A stretch of DNA of 58,002 nt from an uncultured Opitutia bacterium (GCA_913049555.1 CAJWYM010000011.1:1-58002); one strand, 5' to 3'; counted from the first letter of the stretch, positions 33,048 through 43,135 are shown. Notes: generated by a model not told the origin, from the letters alone. A program made the numbers and translations.

Positions 33048-33440
33048 AGGACCCTAAATTCAAACACACAACTTTTGATTTCCTCCTTTTTAGTTATAAA
33101 GCCCGTAGACCAAAAAAACCAGATCTTTTTGGGTTGTTAATCTTTATTGGAATTTAACATTTTTAATTGCTTTAGACTCTATGGAAACCACAAACCGTTA
33201 ACTCGAGAATTTACAGAAGAAAATCTCGTAACTAATTGATTTTGTCAGATCGTTCCGGGTTCAAAATCATTCCTCAGTGATTCATCTGTCCAATTTAAGG
33301 CACGGATCTTAAAATTTATTAAAGGATCTTTTTCAAAAAATTGGGCCCTATTTTAGAGGTCCATTATGAAAGATGTGCTGATCCATGATAAACTAAATGG
33401 ACCATTTAAAAGATCTTGAATATAAAACAGCAATAAAAAG
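33048..33440. other. Gap between RmlD-like gene and tRNA-Tyr
   Basis: No gene is seen over 393 bp. It lies downstream of the converging reductase and tRNA-Tyr genes. An 8-bp inverted repeat, GGTCCATT (33358-33365) and AATGGACC (33396-33403), is the only clear structure; its loop is long (30 nt) and it may be chance. Confidence 0.45.
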
Positions 33441-33527
33441 TGGTGGTAAGAGAGGGATTCGAACCCCCGAACGCACGAAGCGAGCTGATTTACAGTCAGC
33501 GTCCTTTAGCCACTTGGATATCTTACC
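33441..33527 (-). tRNA. tRNA-Tyr (anticodon GTA)
   Basis: Read on the minus strand, the 7-bp acceptor stem GGTAAGA/TCTTACC closes the molecule. The anticodon arm has GTA flanked by CTGA/TCAG, a long variable arm (GCTCGCTTCGTGC) follows as in type II bacterial tRNA-Tyr, and the T arm contains GGTTCGAATCC. The discriminator is A, and the CCA end is encoded. It is a standard single-copy tRNA with no intron, lying alone between two protein genes. Confidence 0.97.
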
Positions 33528-33587
33528 GAAGAACTTAATACAAAGTATCCATCTTAGGAACACAACCCTTTATGCCAAGCTTAAAAT

Positions 33588-34184
33588 TTAAAATCCAAAT
33601 ATTTTACCCCTCTCTTCTCTATTATTACGGGTCTCCAAATAAATCACATCTCTGACAACCAACCGATCCTCAATTCTTGTCCCTTTCCTTTTGCGAGACA
33701 CCTCATGAATTCCAACCGTGAATTTAAGATTAAGAATAGATCGAGAATTTGCTAAAAATAAATCCGAGGCCTTCTCGATTTTTGCAAAAACTTTGGGGTC
33801 TAGTTCTGAATCTACTCTCCAATCTCCCCGGTTCGGAGTAATTAATTCACCTAAAACCGAACACCTGCCCCGTATGAAAGGATCTCCTTTTACATGGTTT
33901 TTTCCTGGGAAAAAAATATTCACCTTGTCTAAACTTGGTTTTGGCTCTTCTGCTACTCTAAAAATAACATGTTTTTCAGAGGCAATCCATTCGCTCTTCA
34001 CCTCTGTTAATTGAACTGGATCGATCATTGTCTTAGTGTAACCACGAACGTCTCCCTGAATTTCGTAGATCATTCTGGACCAATCTGCATGTCCTTCAAA
34101 AGAACAAATCTCACTTTTAAGAACCACTTCAGTAACATTGAGTTCAAATTTCCAGTGTTCGTATATATTGTCTTCTTCTTTCAT
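33588..34184 (-). CDS. Conserved-looking hypothetical protein, 198 residues
   Basis: The protein is not recognised. It lacks a signal peptide and membrane helices, has an N-terminal acidic stretch (MKEEDNIYEHW), a beta-rich middle (WKFELNVTEVVLKSEICSFE, then GRCSVLGELITPNRGDWRV), and a basic C-terminal tail with KRKGTRIEDRL. It is flanked by tRNA-Tyr and ligA, on the opposite strand to ligA. The frame is long and free of a competing frame on the plus strand of equal quality. Function unknown. Confidence 0.55.
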   Translation of the reverse strand: MKEEDNIYEHWKFELNVTEVVLKSEICSFEGHADWSRMIYEIQGDVRGYTKTMIDPVQLTEVKSEWIASEKHVIFRVAEEPKPSLDKVNIFFPGKNHVKGDPFIRGRCSVLGELITPNRGDWRVDSELDPKVFAKIEKASDLFLANSRSILNLKFTVGIHEVSRKRKGTRIEDRLVVRDVIYLETRNNREERGKIFGF

Positions 34185-34249
34185 AAATGGATTTGTTAAA
34201 GATAAAAAAAATCTTCACTATTTAGAAACAAAATTTAAAAATAGATTCA

Positions 34250-36268
34250 ATGAGCCAAAGTTTAAATCAAAGCGACCCACAAAGTAAAATCAATGCACTA
34301 AGGTCAGAAATTGAAAAGCACAATCAAAATTATTACCAAAACGCAAAAACGGAAATCTCTGATTACGAATACGACCAACTTAAATATCAACTAGAAGACT
34401 TAGAAAGTAAATATCCAGAATTTTCATTCAAAAATTCTCCAAGTCTAATTGTTGGCGATGATCGAAATCAAGGATTCGAAAGACACACTCATCTAGAGCG
34501 TATGATGAGTTTGGACAATACCTACAATCAAGAGGAACTCTATGCATTCAACGATCGATTGATAAAAGTTCTGGATAAAAAAAAGCTTTCCTACGCAGTA
34601 GAACCAAAAATTGATGGCGTTGCGATCAGCTTGACTTATACAAATGGAAATTTAATTCGAGCAACAACGCGAGGAAATGGAATAGAAGGAGATGATGTTA
34701 CTAGAAACATCAAAAACATTCCCACATTGCCCCCATTCCTTTTGGGTTCTAATCTTCCTCAATCCATTGAAATTAGAGGTGAAGTGTTTATGAACAGAGA
34801 GGAGTTTATAAGAATCAATACACTCAGAGAAGAGCAGGGACAAGCCACCTATGCAAACCCTCGCAACTTAGCGGCTGGAACTTTAAAACTTTTAGACCCA
34901 AAACAATCAGCAGATCGAAGTCTGCAAATTGTTCTCTATGGAATTGGCTTTTTAAAAGGTCCAAGCCACGAAAGTCAAATAGATTGTTTGAAACAAATTA
35001 AACAATGGGGACTCCCCAGTTTAGAAAAATTCTGGGAAAGCGATTCTATAGAAAGTGCCTGGCAAGGAGTTCAAGAGTTGGATAGAATCAGGCGAAATTT
35101 CTCTTATGATACGGATGGAGCAGTCATCAAACTCAATGATATCCAAAGTCGATCCCTTGTTGGGGAAACAGCCAAATCTCCAAAGTGGGCGATATCCTAC
35201 AAATTTGAATCAGAGAAAGCGGAAACACTCTTAAAGAAGATTGAGTTGCAAGTGGGTAGAACAGGTGTGATTACTCCAGTAGCTCATCTAGAACCCGTTT
35301 TGATTTCGGGTTCCACAGTATCTAGAGCAACCTTGCACAACGAGGATGAAATTAAAAGAAAAGATTTAAGGATTGGAGATCGAGTCCTAATAGAAAAAGC
35401 GGGAGAAATCATTCCTCAAGTCGTTCAGTTCATCCCTGATTCAAGAAAAGACCAAAAAGCCTATACCTTTCCAAATTTATGCCCATCTTGTAACAACCCA
35501 TTAAAAAAAGCAGAGGGAGAGGTGGCTTGGAGATGTCATAACATTGCTTGTGGCCCGCAAATTAGAGGAAGAATTATTCACTTTGCATCCAAAAATTCCA
35601 TGGATATAGAAAATCTTGGAATAGCAATCGTTGATCAACTCGTATCCAAAAAATTAATAAACTCGATTGCCGACTTGTATAGCTTAGAAATATCTTTATT
35701 AAAAAAACTAGATAAATTTGCTGAGAAATCAGCTAAAAACCTCCTGGACGCTTTAGAAAAAAGTAAAAATAAAGAGCCTTGGCGCCTTCTTCATGGATTA
35801 GGAATTCCAGGAGTCGGTATGACAACCTCCAAAGACTTGATTCGAAAATTTAAGAATATTGATACCCTAATCCAGCAAACTCAGGAATCCTTACTAGCAA
35901 TCGATGGGATTGGTCCCATTTTGGCAGATAACTTAATCGCCTTTTTCGAAAATGTTGAGAACATCAAAGTGATGAATCTCCTAAAAGCCCATGATCTTAC
36001 AGTTGCCCTTTCTGAGGAAACAAATTCTTCCAATCTTGTTTTCGAAAATTTAATAATTGTTTTAACCGGCACTTTGCCAACTCTATCACGAGCTGAGGCA
36101 ACTGAAATGATTGAGAACGCAGGGGGCAAAACCTCAGGGTCTGTAAGTAAAAAAACTGCATTTGTCTTGGCGGGAGAAGCTTCAGGATCGAAATTTAAAA
36201 AAGCGGAGAAGCTTGGAATTCCCATTATGGACGAAGAGAGTTTTCTAAATACTCTGAAACCAAGTTAA
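34250..36268 (+). CDS. ligA: NAD-dependent DNA ligase
   Basis: The 672-residue LigA seals nicks in replication and repair using NAD. The Ia domain is at about 8-60, the adenylated lysine is K120 in the motif EPKIDG, the OB fold follows at about 325-400, and the zinc finger (C-x2-C ... C-x5-C: LCPSCNNP, WRCHNIAC, about 414-437) has all four cysteines. The HhH domain (about 510-580) and a C-terminal BRCT domain (about 595-672) complete it. The length is normal. It stands alone with no operon partner. Confidence 0.97.
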   Translation: MSQSLNQSDPQSKINALRSEIEKHNQNYYQNAKTEISDYEYDQLKYQLEDLESKYPEFSFKNSPSLIVGDDRNQGFERHTHLERMMSLDNTYNQEELYAFNDRLIKVLDKKKLSYAVEPKIDGVAISLTYTNGNLIRATTRGNGIEGDDVTRNIKNIPTLPPFLLGSNLPQSIEIRGEVFMNREEFIRINTLREEQGQATYANPRNLAAGTLKLLDPKQSADRSLQIVLYGIGFLKGPSHESQIDCLKQIKQWGLPSLEKFWESDSIESAWQGVQELDRIRRNFSYDTDGAVIKLNDIQSRSLVGETAKSPKWAISYKFESEKAETLLKKIELQVGRTGVITPVAHLEPVLISGSTVSRATLHNEDEIKRKDLRIGDRVLIEKAGEIIPQVVQFIPDSRKDQKAYTFPNLCPSCNNPLKKAEGEVAWRCHNIACGPQIRGRIIHFASKNSMDIENLGIAIVDQLVSKKLINSIADLYSLEISLLKKLDKFAEKSAKNLLDALEKSKNKEPWRLLHGLGIPGVGMTTSKDLIRKFKNIDTLIQQTQESLLAIDGIGPILADNLIAFFENVENIKVMNLLKAHDLTVALSEETNSSNLVFENLIIVLTGTLPTLSRAEATEMIENAGGKTSGSVSKKTAFVLAGEASGSKFKKAEKLGIPIMDEESFLNTLKPS

Positions 36269-36456
36269 AGAATTCTAATTTTATTTTAGAGACTACTTGC
36301 AGTAAAAAATGCAAAAACGATTCACAGAATAGAAACCAATTTTAGGATGGATTCCATTGAATTCTTAAAGGTATTTTTTAAAATTAAAACAACGCTTTGT
36401 TTAATATAAATACTGGTTGTTCATGAAAAATACTTGATAGAATTGAATCCGATTAA

Positions 36457-38406
36457 TTAACTTCCAATGTATGGGTATGGCTCGTCAAGTCGTTTGTCTA
36501 AATCTTTAAGTTGCCCTTTAAGCCTGCTAACCATATTATGAAGTTGCTTGAAACGAATTTCTGAATTGTTCTTTTTGAAGGAAAGCATCCGAATATTGGG
36601 ATCCCCTTCAACTTTTAAATCCTCTTCCTGTTTCATTTCGAGAGTTTTATCGAAATCAGTATTGTCTTGAACCTTCTTCTGCTTTTTTAGAGGGCCAAAA
36701 GCACCATAGACAATGATAGCAATCCCGAATAATACATTCAGTAAAGAATAAGCACCTGGATAGATTGCTGTAATTAAAACGATCGCAACCCCTAAAATCT
36801 GATAAAGCATACCTGGAAATTTGGTTTTTGAGGATTTATCAATTCGAGATTTGAGAAAATCTATTTTTCTTTCACGATCTAAAGCTTCAACAACTTTTTC
36901 ACGATGAGATTCTACTTGAATCTTCAACTCCTCAATTTCCTCACGTGCAATTTTCATGTCACGTTGTCCAATAATCATCTCCTTTTCAAGGCTTTCTTTT
37001 TTATCGAGCGCTTCGGTCTTTATGAGATCCCATTCCTTTTTTACTTGGATTTCAAATACCTTGTGATGATCTTCAATCAATAAATCCCTGTAATTGGATA
37101 TAAAATTGCGATGCTCTTTGTTGATTCGATGATTGAACTGTCCTGAATCGAAAAATTCTGGAATTCGGCGAGTCAGTTCTAAATAAGGTTTTTCATCCGC
37201 CTTTAAAACTCTTCGTATTAGGTCCCCATTGAAGTAATTAAATACAGACAAGTCTGTTAACATAACCCTTGCTTGAGGTTGGGGAATTGCGTCGACGAAT
37301 TCATTGTATTTTTCGGCAATATTCAATAACCTACCAAATTCTTCTTTTTCAAAACTCTTAAGCCATCGAAGAATCCTTTTGGACATATCTAAATCCATAA
37401 GAAGCCCGTAACCCAAATTTTGAAAGTCTACTCCTGAGGATCCTTTCAACCACTCTAGAGCTTTTGAAACTTCTTCATGGGGACAAAACAAAGCTAAACT
37501 TTCTTCATTGCAGACACTTAGATGCGCCGCGGCTTTTAACCAATACTTTTGGCGAGTAGTTTTACCGGTCAGTAAATTAGTAATCTCTTTACGAACAGAG
37601 TCGCTGACGGGCTGTTTCTCTTGCTTTTCAATTTCAAGAACAACGTCCGCAGGATAACCCCCTGTTTTTTCCAAAATCTTTGAAGAGGAAATCTCAGGAG
37701 TTCCTCTTTTTCGTAGAAAATCATGGATTTCATCTACATTGAAAGTTTTAAGATAAGTATCATGTCTTACAAAATCAAACCCATCTAGGTATTGCTCCAT
37801 ATCTGAATCCATGGATATGGGTTGAGCACTTGTAAAAACAAATTGAAAATGTGAAAGTAAATTCGTTTCGGCTAAGCCGAAGATGAAAGTCTCTTTAAAC
37901 CAAGTTCGCACCGAATTTGGGTATCGAGTAAAATCATCTAATACTAATACAATTCTTGGAGCTTTTGTAGGATCAGATTTGTTAATTTCTGTGTCCGAAT
38001 AGAAATGATTTTTGAGCAATTCCAACCAAACTTCAAGAACCCCTTGGCTGGGCATCGCAACCTCTTGGTTTTGAAATTCAAAAGAGGCTGTTCCAAAAGC
38101 TCTAGCAAAAGACCCAATTTTTTTTATTAGGTTTTGCTTGTTTGAGTCCATAGACTGAACTAATTTTTCAAGCCTTTGATGTTCGGGTTCTTCCCCTGAC
38201 ATTTCCGGGATACTCGACCAAATAAAGCTTCCTCCGGATTCTACTAGTTTTTCCCATAATTGCGAAACGAGGGCCGTTTTACCAACTTTTTCTTCTCCCT
38301 CTATGTAGAAAAGTTTGAAAGCATCTTCTTCATTGGGGTCACGAAGTAACTCTTGAGTTAGAATATCTAGCTCTTTGTACCTTCCTACAAAAATATCACG
38401 ACTCAT
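36457..38406 (-). CDS. Membrane-anchored STAND-like AAA ATPase of unknown function
   Basis: The 649-residue protein starts with FVGRYKELDILTQEL, as in AAA_16/ORC-like NTPases, then Walker A G37-E-E-K-V-G-K-T44 and Walker B IVLVLDDF (D157, D158). A winged-helix-like part lies at about 230-340. From about 420 to 520 it has heptad-rich helices (EEIEELKIQVESHREKV), then two membrane helices (about 530-575: YQILGVAIVLITAIYPGAYS and VLFGIAIIVYGAFG) and a charged C-terminal tail with a final coiled coil. This looks like a signal-transducing NTPase tied to the inner membrane. No effector domain is seen. Function unknown; defence or cell-envelope roles are both possible. Confidence 0.6.
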   Translation of the reverse strand: MSRDIFVGRYKELDILTQELLRDPNEEDAFKLFYIEGEEKVGKTALVSQLWEKLVESGGSFIWSSIPEMSGEEPEHQRLEKLVQSMDSNKQNLIKKIGSFARAFGTASFEFQNQEVAMPSQGVLEVWLELLKNHFYSDTEINKSDPTKAPRIVLVLDDFTRYPNSVRTWFKETFIFGLAETNLLSHFQFVFTSAQPISMDSDMEQYLDGFDFVRHDTYLKTFNVDEIHDFLRKRGTPEISSSKILEKTGGYPADVVLEIEKQEKQPVSDSVRKEITNLLTGKTTRQKYWLKAAAHLSVCNEESLALFCPHEEVSKALEWLKGSSGVDFQNLGYGLLMDLDMSKRILRWLKSFEKEEFGRLLNIAEKYNEFVDAIPQPQARVMLTDLSVFNYFNGDLIRRVLKADEKPYLELTRRIPEFFDSGQFNHRINKEHRNFISNYRDLLIEDHHKVFEIQVKKEWDLIKTEALDKKESLEKEMIIGQRDMKIAREEIEELKIQVESHREKVVEALDRERKIDFLKSRIDKSSKTKFPGMLYQILGVAIVLITAIYPGAYSLLNVLFGIAIIVYGAFGPLKKQKKVQDNTDFDKTLEMKQEEDLKVEGDPNIRMLSFKKNNSEIRFKQLHNMVSRLKGQLKDLDKRLDEPYPYIGS

Positions 38407-38498
38407 GCTTTGGAATAATTTTTAGATGGGGTTGAACAGTCACTTAGTAAAAGAGATTCAGTAAAAATGTCGAATTAAATTGATAACATTTTGAGGTT

Positions 38499-39080
38499 CT
38501 ATCCTTTTTTCTTCTTGATATTTTGTTTTGTAACCCTTTTCAAACGATTGATTTCCATTTGCAAGGGAGCAAGCTCTGATTTCTTCATGCGATCAATATA
38601 GAGGACCCCATGCAGGTGGTCATATTCATGCTGAAAACACTTGGATAACAGTCCTTCGCATTCCATTGTATGTAAGTGGCCTTGAAGATCTTGAAACTCA
38701 ACCTTAATATGATCCGGCCTGAAGACCTCGCCATGAATGTCTGGAAAAGACAAACACCCTTCTTCGTAAGGGGTCTCTAGCTCTGACAAAGGTATAATTT
38801 TGGGATTTATAACCACTAAGGGCATTATGAGGTCGAGAGGTACAAAAGAACCATCATATTTATGGTTAAATTCGTCACCACCATTGACTGGAATTAACTC
38901 GATCACGCACATTTGAATCGCTCTACCTACTTGTTGCGCAGCCAATCCAATCCCCTCTGCCTCCCGCATCGTATCCACCATATCGGATGCAAAATTGTCT
39001 AATTCCTTATCAAAAACGGCTACCTCTTTGCCTTTTTTTCGAAGAATCGGTTCTCCATACTTTGTAACTCTCAATTCCAT
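38499..39080 (-). CDS. def: Peptide deformylase
   Basis: The 193-residue metalloenzyme removes the formyl group from new proteins. All three motifs are present: GIGLAAQQ (43-50), EEGCLSFP with metal ligand C109, and QHEYDHLHG with H151, E152 and H155. The C-terminal basic tail (KQNIKKKKG) is longer than usual. It is the last gene of a run DUF2851-hemF-hemE-def and starts 18 nt after hemE. It is typical in all other respects. Confidence 0.95.
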   Translation of the reverse strand: MELRVTKYGEPILRKKGKEVAVFDKELDNFASDMVDTMREAEGIGLAAQQVGRAIQMCVIELIPVNGGDEFNHKYDGSFVPLDLIMPLVVINPKIIPLSELETPYEEGCLSFPDIHGEVFRPDHIKVEFQDLQGHLHTMECEGLLSKCFQHEYDHLHGVLYIDRMKKSELAPLQMEINRLKRVTKQNIKKKKG

Positions 39081-39098
39081 AGTATACGCCCCACCCTT

Positions 39099-40121
39099 TT
39101 AACTATTAACGACTGCATTCACCATGGTCTCTACGTTCTCAATTTTGGACTCTGGAGTCAATCCATGACCTAAATTGCATATGAAACCTCGGTAGGGTTT
39201 CATTTCTCCTAATAAATGGTTGGTAGCCTTAAGCATAGCACCGGAATCTCCAAATAATAGATCTGGATTTAAATTTCCTTGCAAACAAACATTGTGCTTT
39301 AAAGAAGCTTTTATATCAGCCAAGCGTACCGTCCAATCTAAGCTTAGGGCTTTTGCACCGGTATGAAGCAATGCTTCGACTCGATCTGAAACCCCCTTAG
39401 CATACAGAATAATTGGGAAATCCTTTGGTAGTTCATCAATGATTCTAGCAACCCATTTCAAGGACATATTCCAATATTCTTTTTCAGGACAAATCCCTGC
39501 CCAAGAATCAAAGATTTGAATCGCATCTGCACCCTTCTCAATTTGCATTTTTAAATAACCAATGTTCGCTTCCGTTAATTTGCTCAGCAAGTTCTCAAAT
39601 AGGGCTCGATCTTCTCTGTAAAGATCTAATATTCTAGAAAAATTCTTGCTAGATCCTCCTTCTACCATATAGGTTGCCAGTGTCCAAGGAGATCCAGAAA
39701 AACCAAGAAGGGATTCGTTATTAGGCAAATTTTCTCCAATCACCTCTAATGCTCTCGCAACATAATCTAGGTTATCCACGGCATCTGATGCGATCAACTG
39801 ATCCACATCTCTTTTAGACTGTATCCTGTAGTCCATACCAATTCCACCAACGTCTCTAAAATAAAAACCCTGTCCCATAGCCTCTGGTATCACTAAAATA
39901 TCAGAAAACAAAATAGCTGCATCCAAAGGAAATCTTCTAAGAGGTTGCATGGTTACCTCACAAGCCAGATCCGGGGTTTTAATCATTTCTAGGAAAGAAT
40001 ACTTCTTTTTCAGGGCTCGATACTCAGGTAGATATCTACCCGCCTGTCTCATCAACCAGATTGGAGGCCTGTCCACCTCTTCACATTGTAAGGATTTACA
40101 AACTCTCTCTTTTCCTGTCAT
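39099..40121 (-). CDS. hemE: Uroporphyrinogen decarboxylase
   Basis: The 340-residue cytoplasmic enzyme converts uroporphyrinogen III to coproporphyrinogen III in heme synthesis. It carries the signature R-P-P-I-W-L-M-R-Q-A-G-R-Y-L-P-E-Y near residues 18-34 and the GFSGSPWTLATYMVEGG stretch (about 138-154). Its start overlaps the hemF stop by 4 nt (ATGA), so the two steps of heme synthesis that follow one another are translationally coupled. Confidence 0.96.
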   Translation of the reverse strand: MTGKERVCKSLQCEEVDRPPIWLMRQAGRYLPEYRALKKKYSFLEMIKTPDLACEVTMQPLRRFPLDAAILFSDILVIPEAMGQGFYFRDVGGIGMDYRIQSKRDVDQLIASDAVDNLDYVARALEVIGENLPNNESLLGFSGSPWTLATYMVEGGSSKNFSRILDLYREDRALFENLLSKLTEANIGYLKMQIEKGADAIQIFDSWAGICPEKEYWNMSLKWVARIIDELPKDFPIILYAKGVSDRVEALLHTGAKALSLDWTVRLADIKASLKHNVCLQGNLNPDLLFGDSGAMLKATNHLLGEMKPYRGFICNLGHGLTPESKIENVETMVNAVVNS

Positions 40122-41050
40122 CGCTTCAGCCAGTTTTGTTTTTTTAAATAGTTATTATAAAGTTCAGCCTCCGCACTGTTAGGTTCTGGATGCCAATCAT
40201 ATCGCCACTCTGCTTTAGGGGGCAAGGACATTAGTATCGACTCTGTTCGACCCCCAGACTGAAGACCAAAGTGAGTCCCTCGATCCAAAACCAAATTGAA
40301 TTCCACATAACGCCCTCGGCGATAGGCCTGAAAAGATTTTTCTCGTATCCCATAGTTTGAATCTTTTCTTCTATCTACAATGAAAAAGTATGCGGGTATG
40401 AAAGCATCACCAATCTGTTTTAATAATTGAAAACAATCTTGGAAATCCCATCGATTGAAGTCATCAAAAAACAAACCACCAACCCCACGGGTCTCATCCC
40501 GATGCTTTAAGTAAAAATAATGATCGCAGGCTTCTTTGAATTCTGTATACAAATTCTTATTTAAAGAAGGGAAATCACAGGATTCACGAGCAACGGTATG
40601 CCAATGAACCACATCCTCAATAAAAGGATAGTAAGGAGTCAAGTCAAAGCCCCCACCAAACCACCAAGCCAATACTTTTCCGTCCCGAATAGCCTCAAAA
40701 TATCGAACATTCATATGGCTGGTCGGAACAAATGGATTGTCTGGATGAATGACTAAAGAAACTCCCATTGCTTGGAAACTGGCACCTTTTAAATCCGGCC
40801 TTGAATTCGTTGCTGATGGAGGCAAATGACCTCCAAAAACGTGAGAAAAATTCACTCCTGCTTTTTCAAAAATTTTTCCATCCTCAAAAGCGCATGTAAT
40901 TCCACCTCCACCATTAGGGCGATCCCACGGATCTCGAACCTTTTTCAACTTTGAGTCTCGCTGAGTAAGCTCATCACAAATTTGAAATTGCAAAGAAAGT
41001 AAATAATCTTTAACGCTGTCAATTCGTTGAGAATTTATCATTTTATCCAT
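40118..41050 (-). CDS. hemF: Oxygen-dependent coproporphyrinogen III oxidase
   Basis: The 310-residue enzyme performs the next heme step after HemE. The motifs VLAWWFGGGFDLTPYY (about 125-140), then RGVGGLFFDDF, are the family signature. HemF needs oxygen, which supports an aerobic host. A radical-SAM HemN is not seen here. Its start lies 8 nt inside the end of the DUF2851-type gene, and its stop overlaps hemE. Confidence 0.96.
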   Translation of the reverse strand: MDKMINSQRIDSVKDYLLSLQFQICDELTQRDSKLKKVRDPWDRPNGGGGITCAFEDGKIFEKAGVNFSHVFGGHLPPSATNSRPDLKGASFQAMGVSLVIHPDNPFVPTSHMNVRYFEAIRDGKVLAWWFGGGFDLTPYYPFIEDVVHWHTVARESCDFPSLNKNLYTEFKEACDHYFYLKHRDETRGVGGLFFDDFNRWDFQDCFQLLKQIGDAFIPAYFFIVDRRKDSNYGIREKSFQAYRRGRYVEFNLVLDRGTHFGLQSGGRTESILMSLPPKAEWRYDWHPEPNSAEAELYNNYLKKQNWLKR

Positions 41051-42170
41051 TTCTGGCGTTTAAAATAAATAATTGTAAGATTCCTTGAATAAGCCCATTA
41101 CTCAAGACTTGATCCTCTAATCTAGCATATAATTTTACCTCTTTAGGACAATTTCCCGGAAACCAATGAAACCAATAAGCATAAAACTGCTCTCGCTCCA
41201 TTTGAGAAGCAATCATTGGCAGCAATACATCACAAACAACAGTATTCAACAAGTTTTCTGAAAAAACGTTGGCAAAAACCTGATGCTTTAAATGTTCTTG
41301 TAATTTCTTCAGACGAACCTCTTTTCGAAAAGAGCTTGTGTCTCCTTCCGTTGGTAGATTCTTCAAAAAAAGATCCTTAAGGCTTTCCTCAAAATTTACA
41401 TCCTTTGATCGAATGAGTCGAAGATAGGCATCCAATCTTTTTTTAGGGTGAGCGGGTGGCAAGACCCCTCTTAATCTCCAAGTCTTTTGACTTTTAAATA
41501 GAAATTCCGCATCCCACAATTCATTTTTTTGCAAATCATCTAAAGTAAATTGATGAGAGATCGCTGACATGCTTTCTTTATTTTTGCGAGCTCCCAAAGC
41601 TTCCAGAATCAATTGATGAAAAGAAGTCTTCCAACCAACCGAATCGATTTTTTGGGAGCAGTTTTCACACTTTTGAATCCATCGAGTTCTGGAGCAATCT
41701 TGGATCAAAGAAGCATTCAACTCCAAAGATAAAGGATCCTCCAATCCCTTAGCAAGCGCGCGAATCCCGTAATCCTCAATAGTCTCATCCAAACTATCCT
41801 CTAAATATGGTAAAAGGATAAGAAGAGGAAGCTTGTCTGATTTTCTTTGCAAATTTACCTCAGGAAAAACCGCCACTTGAAGTATTATATCTTGGAAATT
41901 AAAATCCAAACAGTCATTAGGATAAATATGGACGGATACCTTTCCACAAATTTCTTTTTCATCCAATTTAAATTTTGCTTCACGGAAAACTGAAAAATTT
42001 TGAGGATCCTTATCACCACAATCCAAAATTAAAATCTTCCTACCATCCTCCAAGCGCAAAGCATCCGAGTTAAAAAAACCTTCCTGCCAGATGTAGTGGA
42101 TAAACTCTACAGGAACATTCACAGTCCCATGAGGCCCCATATATTCAGCCACTTTTAATTTCCCATCCAT
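41043..42170 (-). CDS. DUF2851-like protein
   Basis: The 375-residue protein resembles DUF2851 in its N-terminal part: EICGKVSVHIYPNDCLDFNF followed by QDIILQVAVFPEV, a strand pair typical of that family (G-D-V-E-I-H-L ... V-I-L-H-V-V). ALGARKN in the middle matches the L-G-Y-x-x-N region. The biochemical role of DUF2851 is not known to me. A pair of Cys (CENCSQK, about 170) is seen but no second pair, so no zinc finger is claimed. It is the first gene of the hemF-hemE-def run, overlapping hemF by 8 nt, which hints at a shared regulation rather than function. Confidence 0.6.
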   Translation of the reverse strand: MDGKLKVAEYMGPHGTVNVPVEFIHYIWQEGFFNSDALRLEDGRKILILDCGDKDPQNFSVFREAKFKLDEKEICGKVSVHIYPNDCLDFNFQDIILQVAVFPEVNLQRKSDKLPLLILLPYLEDSLDETIEDYGIRALAKGLEDPLSLELNASLIQDCSRTRWIQKCENCSQKIDSVGWKTSFHQLILEALGARKNKESMSAISHQFTLDDLQKNELWDAEFLFKSQKTWRLRGVLPPAHPKKRLDAYLRLIRSKDVNFEESLKDLFLKNLPTEGDTSSFRKEVRLKKLQEHLKHQVFANVFSENLLNTVVCDVLLPMIASQMEREQFYAYWFHWFPGNCPKEVKLYARLEDQVLSNGLIQGILQLFILNARNG

Positions 42171-42232
42171 AAAAAAAGAGTTCAGGCAATCTTTAGATCA
42201 CACTGAACTCCAGAATTTTCAAACTTTAAATT

Positions 42233-43129
42233 TTACTTTTTAATCAAAGGATCTCCAATATTCATCAATGGTAGTGGAGACGAACTTTGGTTATCGATGA
42301 AATAGATTTTTGTAGATGGGTCTTTAGAAATTTCTTTGAGGGCTTCCAAAGCCTGCAATTGAACATAAGCTGGATTGCTTGAGATTGCTTCATTTAACTT
42401 TTGAATTTCATAAGCCTGTGCATCTGCTAGAACTCTTCTTTTTTCAGCGTCTTGCTCTGCCGCTGCTCTTTCTGATTCAGCCTGCTTCACAACTTGTTGA
42501 AATTCGGTACTCTTTAGTTCTAACTCCGCTTTTTCTTTTTCAACTGCTTGTTCGCGCTCTTTCTTTTCTTCAATCGCTTTTCGTAGAGAAGCAGGCAATC
42601 GAATGTCACGAATTAAAACGGCTTTTACATGAATCCCTATAGGCTGCAAATATTCTCTTAATTTATCTAAAATACTGATTTGTAAATTTTCTTGGGTTTC
42701 TTCATTAAAGAAATCCTCGGCTCTTTTAACCGTCTTTCCCTGCTCTCTAATTGTTGAACGTAATTTAGGAATCAAATGAACTTGAACCGCACGAGAAGTA
42801 CTCCCAGATTCCCTGAGTATAGTTGGGGTCAACTCACCAATCAAACGGTATTGAACACTTACGTCAATCTCAGTAATCTGTTGATCTTGTGAGGGAACAT
42901 TCGCTTTTTCCATCAAAGTGTTTTCTCGAACATCATAATGCTCGAATTCGTAGAGAGGATTGACCGGAAAGGTTAAACCCTCTTTGAAATGAATTTCTTG
43001 GACTTCCCCAAACAATGTTGCCACAGCCGTATGACCAGCTGGCACACTGATGAAGAGACGTGATCCGAAAATCAACGTAAGCATTAATCCTATTATTAGA
43101 CCGATGAATTTTAAAGGTATTCCTTGCAT
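42233..43129 (-). CDS. SPFH/prohibitin-family membrane protein
   Basis: The 298-residue protein has a single N-terminal membrane anchor (about 8-28) and an SPFH domain (about 29-205), with the strand RLFISVPAGHTAVATLFGEV typical of the family. A long coiled coil (about 190-250, rich in E, K, A and Q) follows. Such proteins form ring-like membrane scaffolds that control proteases or organise lipid domains (prohibitin, HflK/HflC). No HflK partner lies next to it, so the prohibitin or stomatin-like class is more likely. A good sigma-70 promoter precedes it (see 43136-43163). Confidence 0.85.
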   Translation of the reverse strand: MQGIPLKFIGLIIGLMLTLIFGSRLFISVPAGHTAVATLFGEVQEIHFKEGLTFPVNPLYEFEHYDVRENTLMEKANVPSQDQQITEIDVSVQYRLIGELTPTILRESGSTSRAVQVHLIPKLRSTIREQGKTVKRAEDFFNEETQENLQISILDKLREYLQPIGIHVKAVLIRDIRLPASLRKAIEEKKEREQAVEKEKAELELKSTEFQQVVKQAESERAAAEQDAEKRRVLADAQAYEIQKLNEAISSNPAYVQLQALEALKEISKDPSTKIYFIDNQSSSPLPLMNIGDPLIKK

Positions 43130-43135
43130 AAATTT

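Noticed and set aside
33358-33403. Inverted repeat GGTCCATT/AATGGACC as tRNA-Tyr terminator
   Set aside because: The stem is only 8 bp with a 30-nt loop, and no T-run follows on the minus strand, so chance cannot be excluded.
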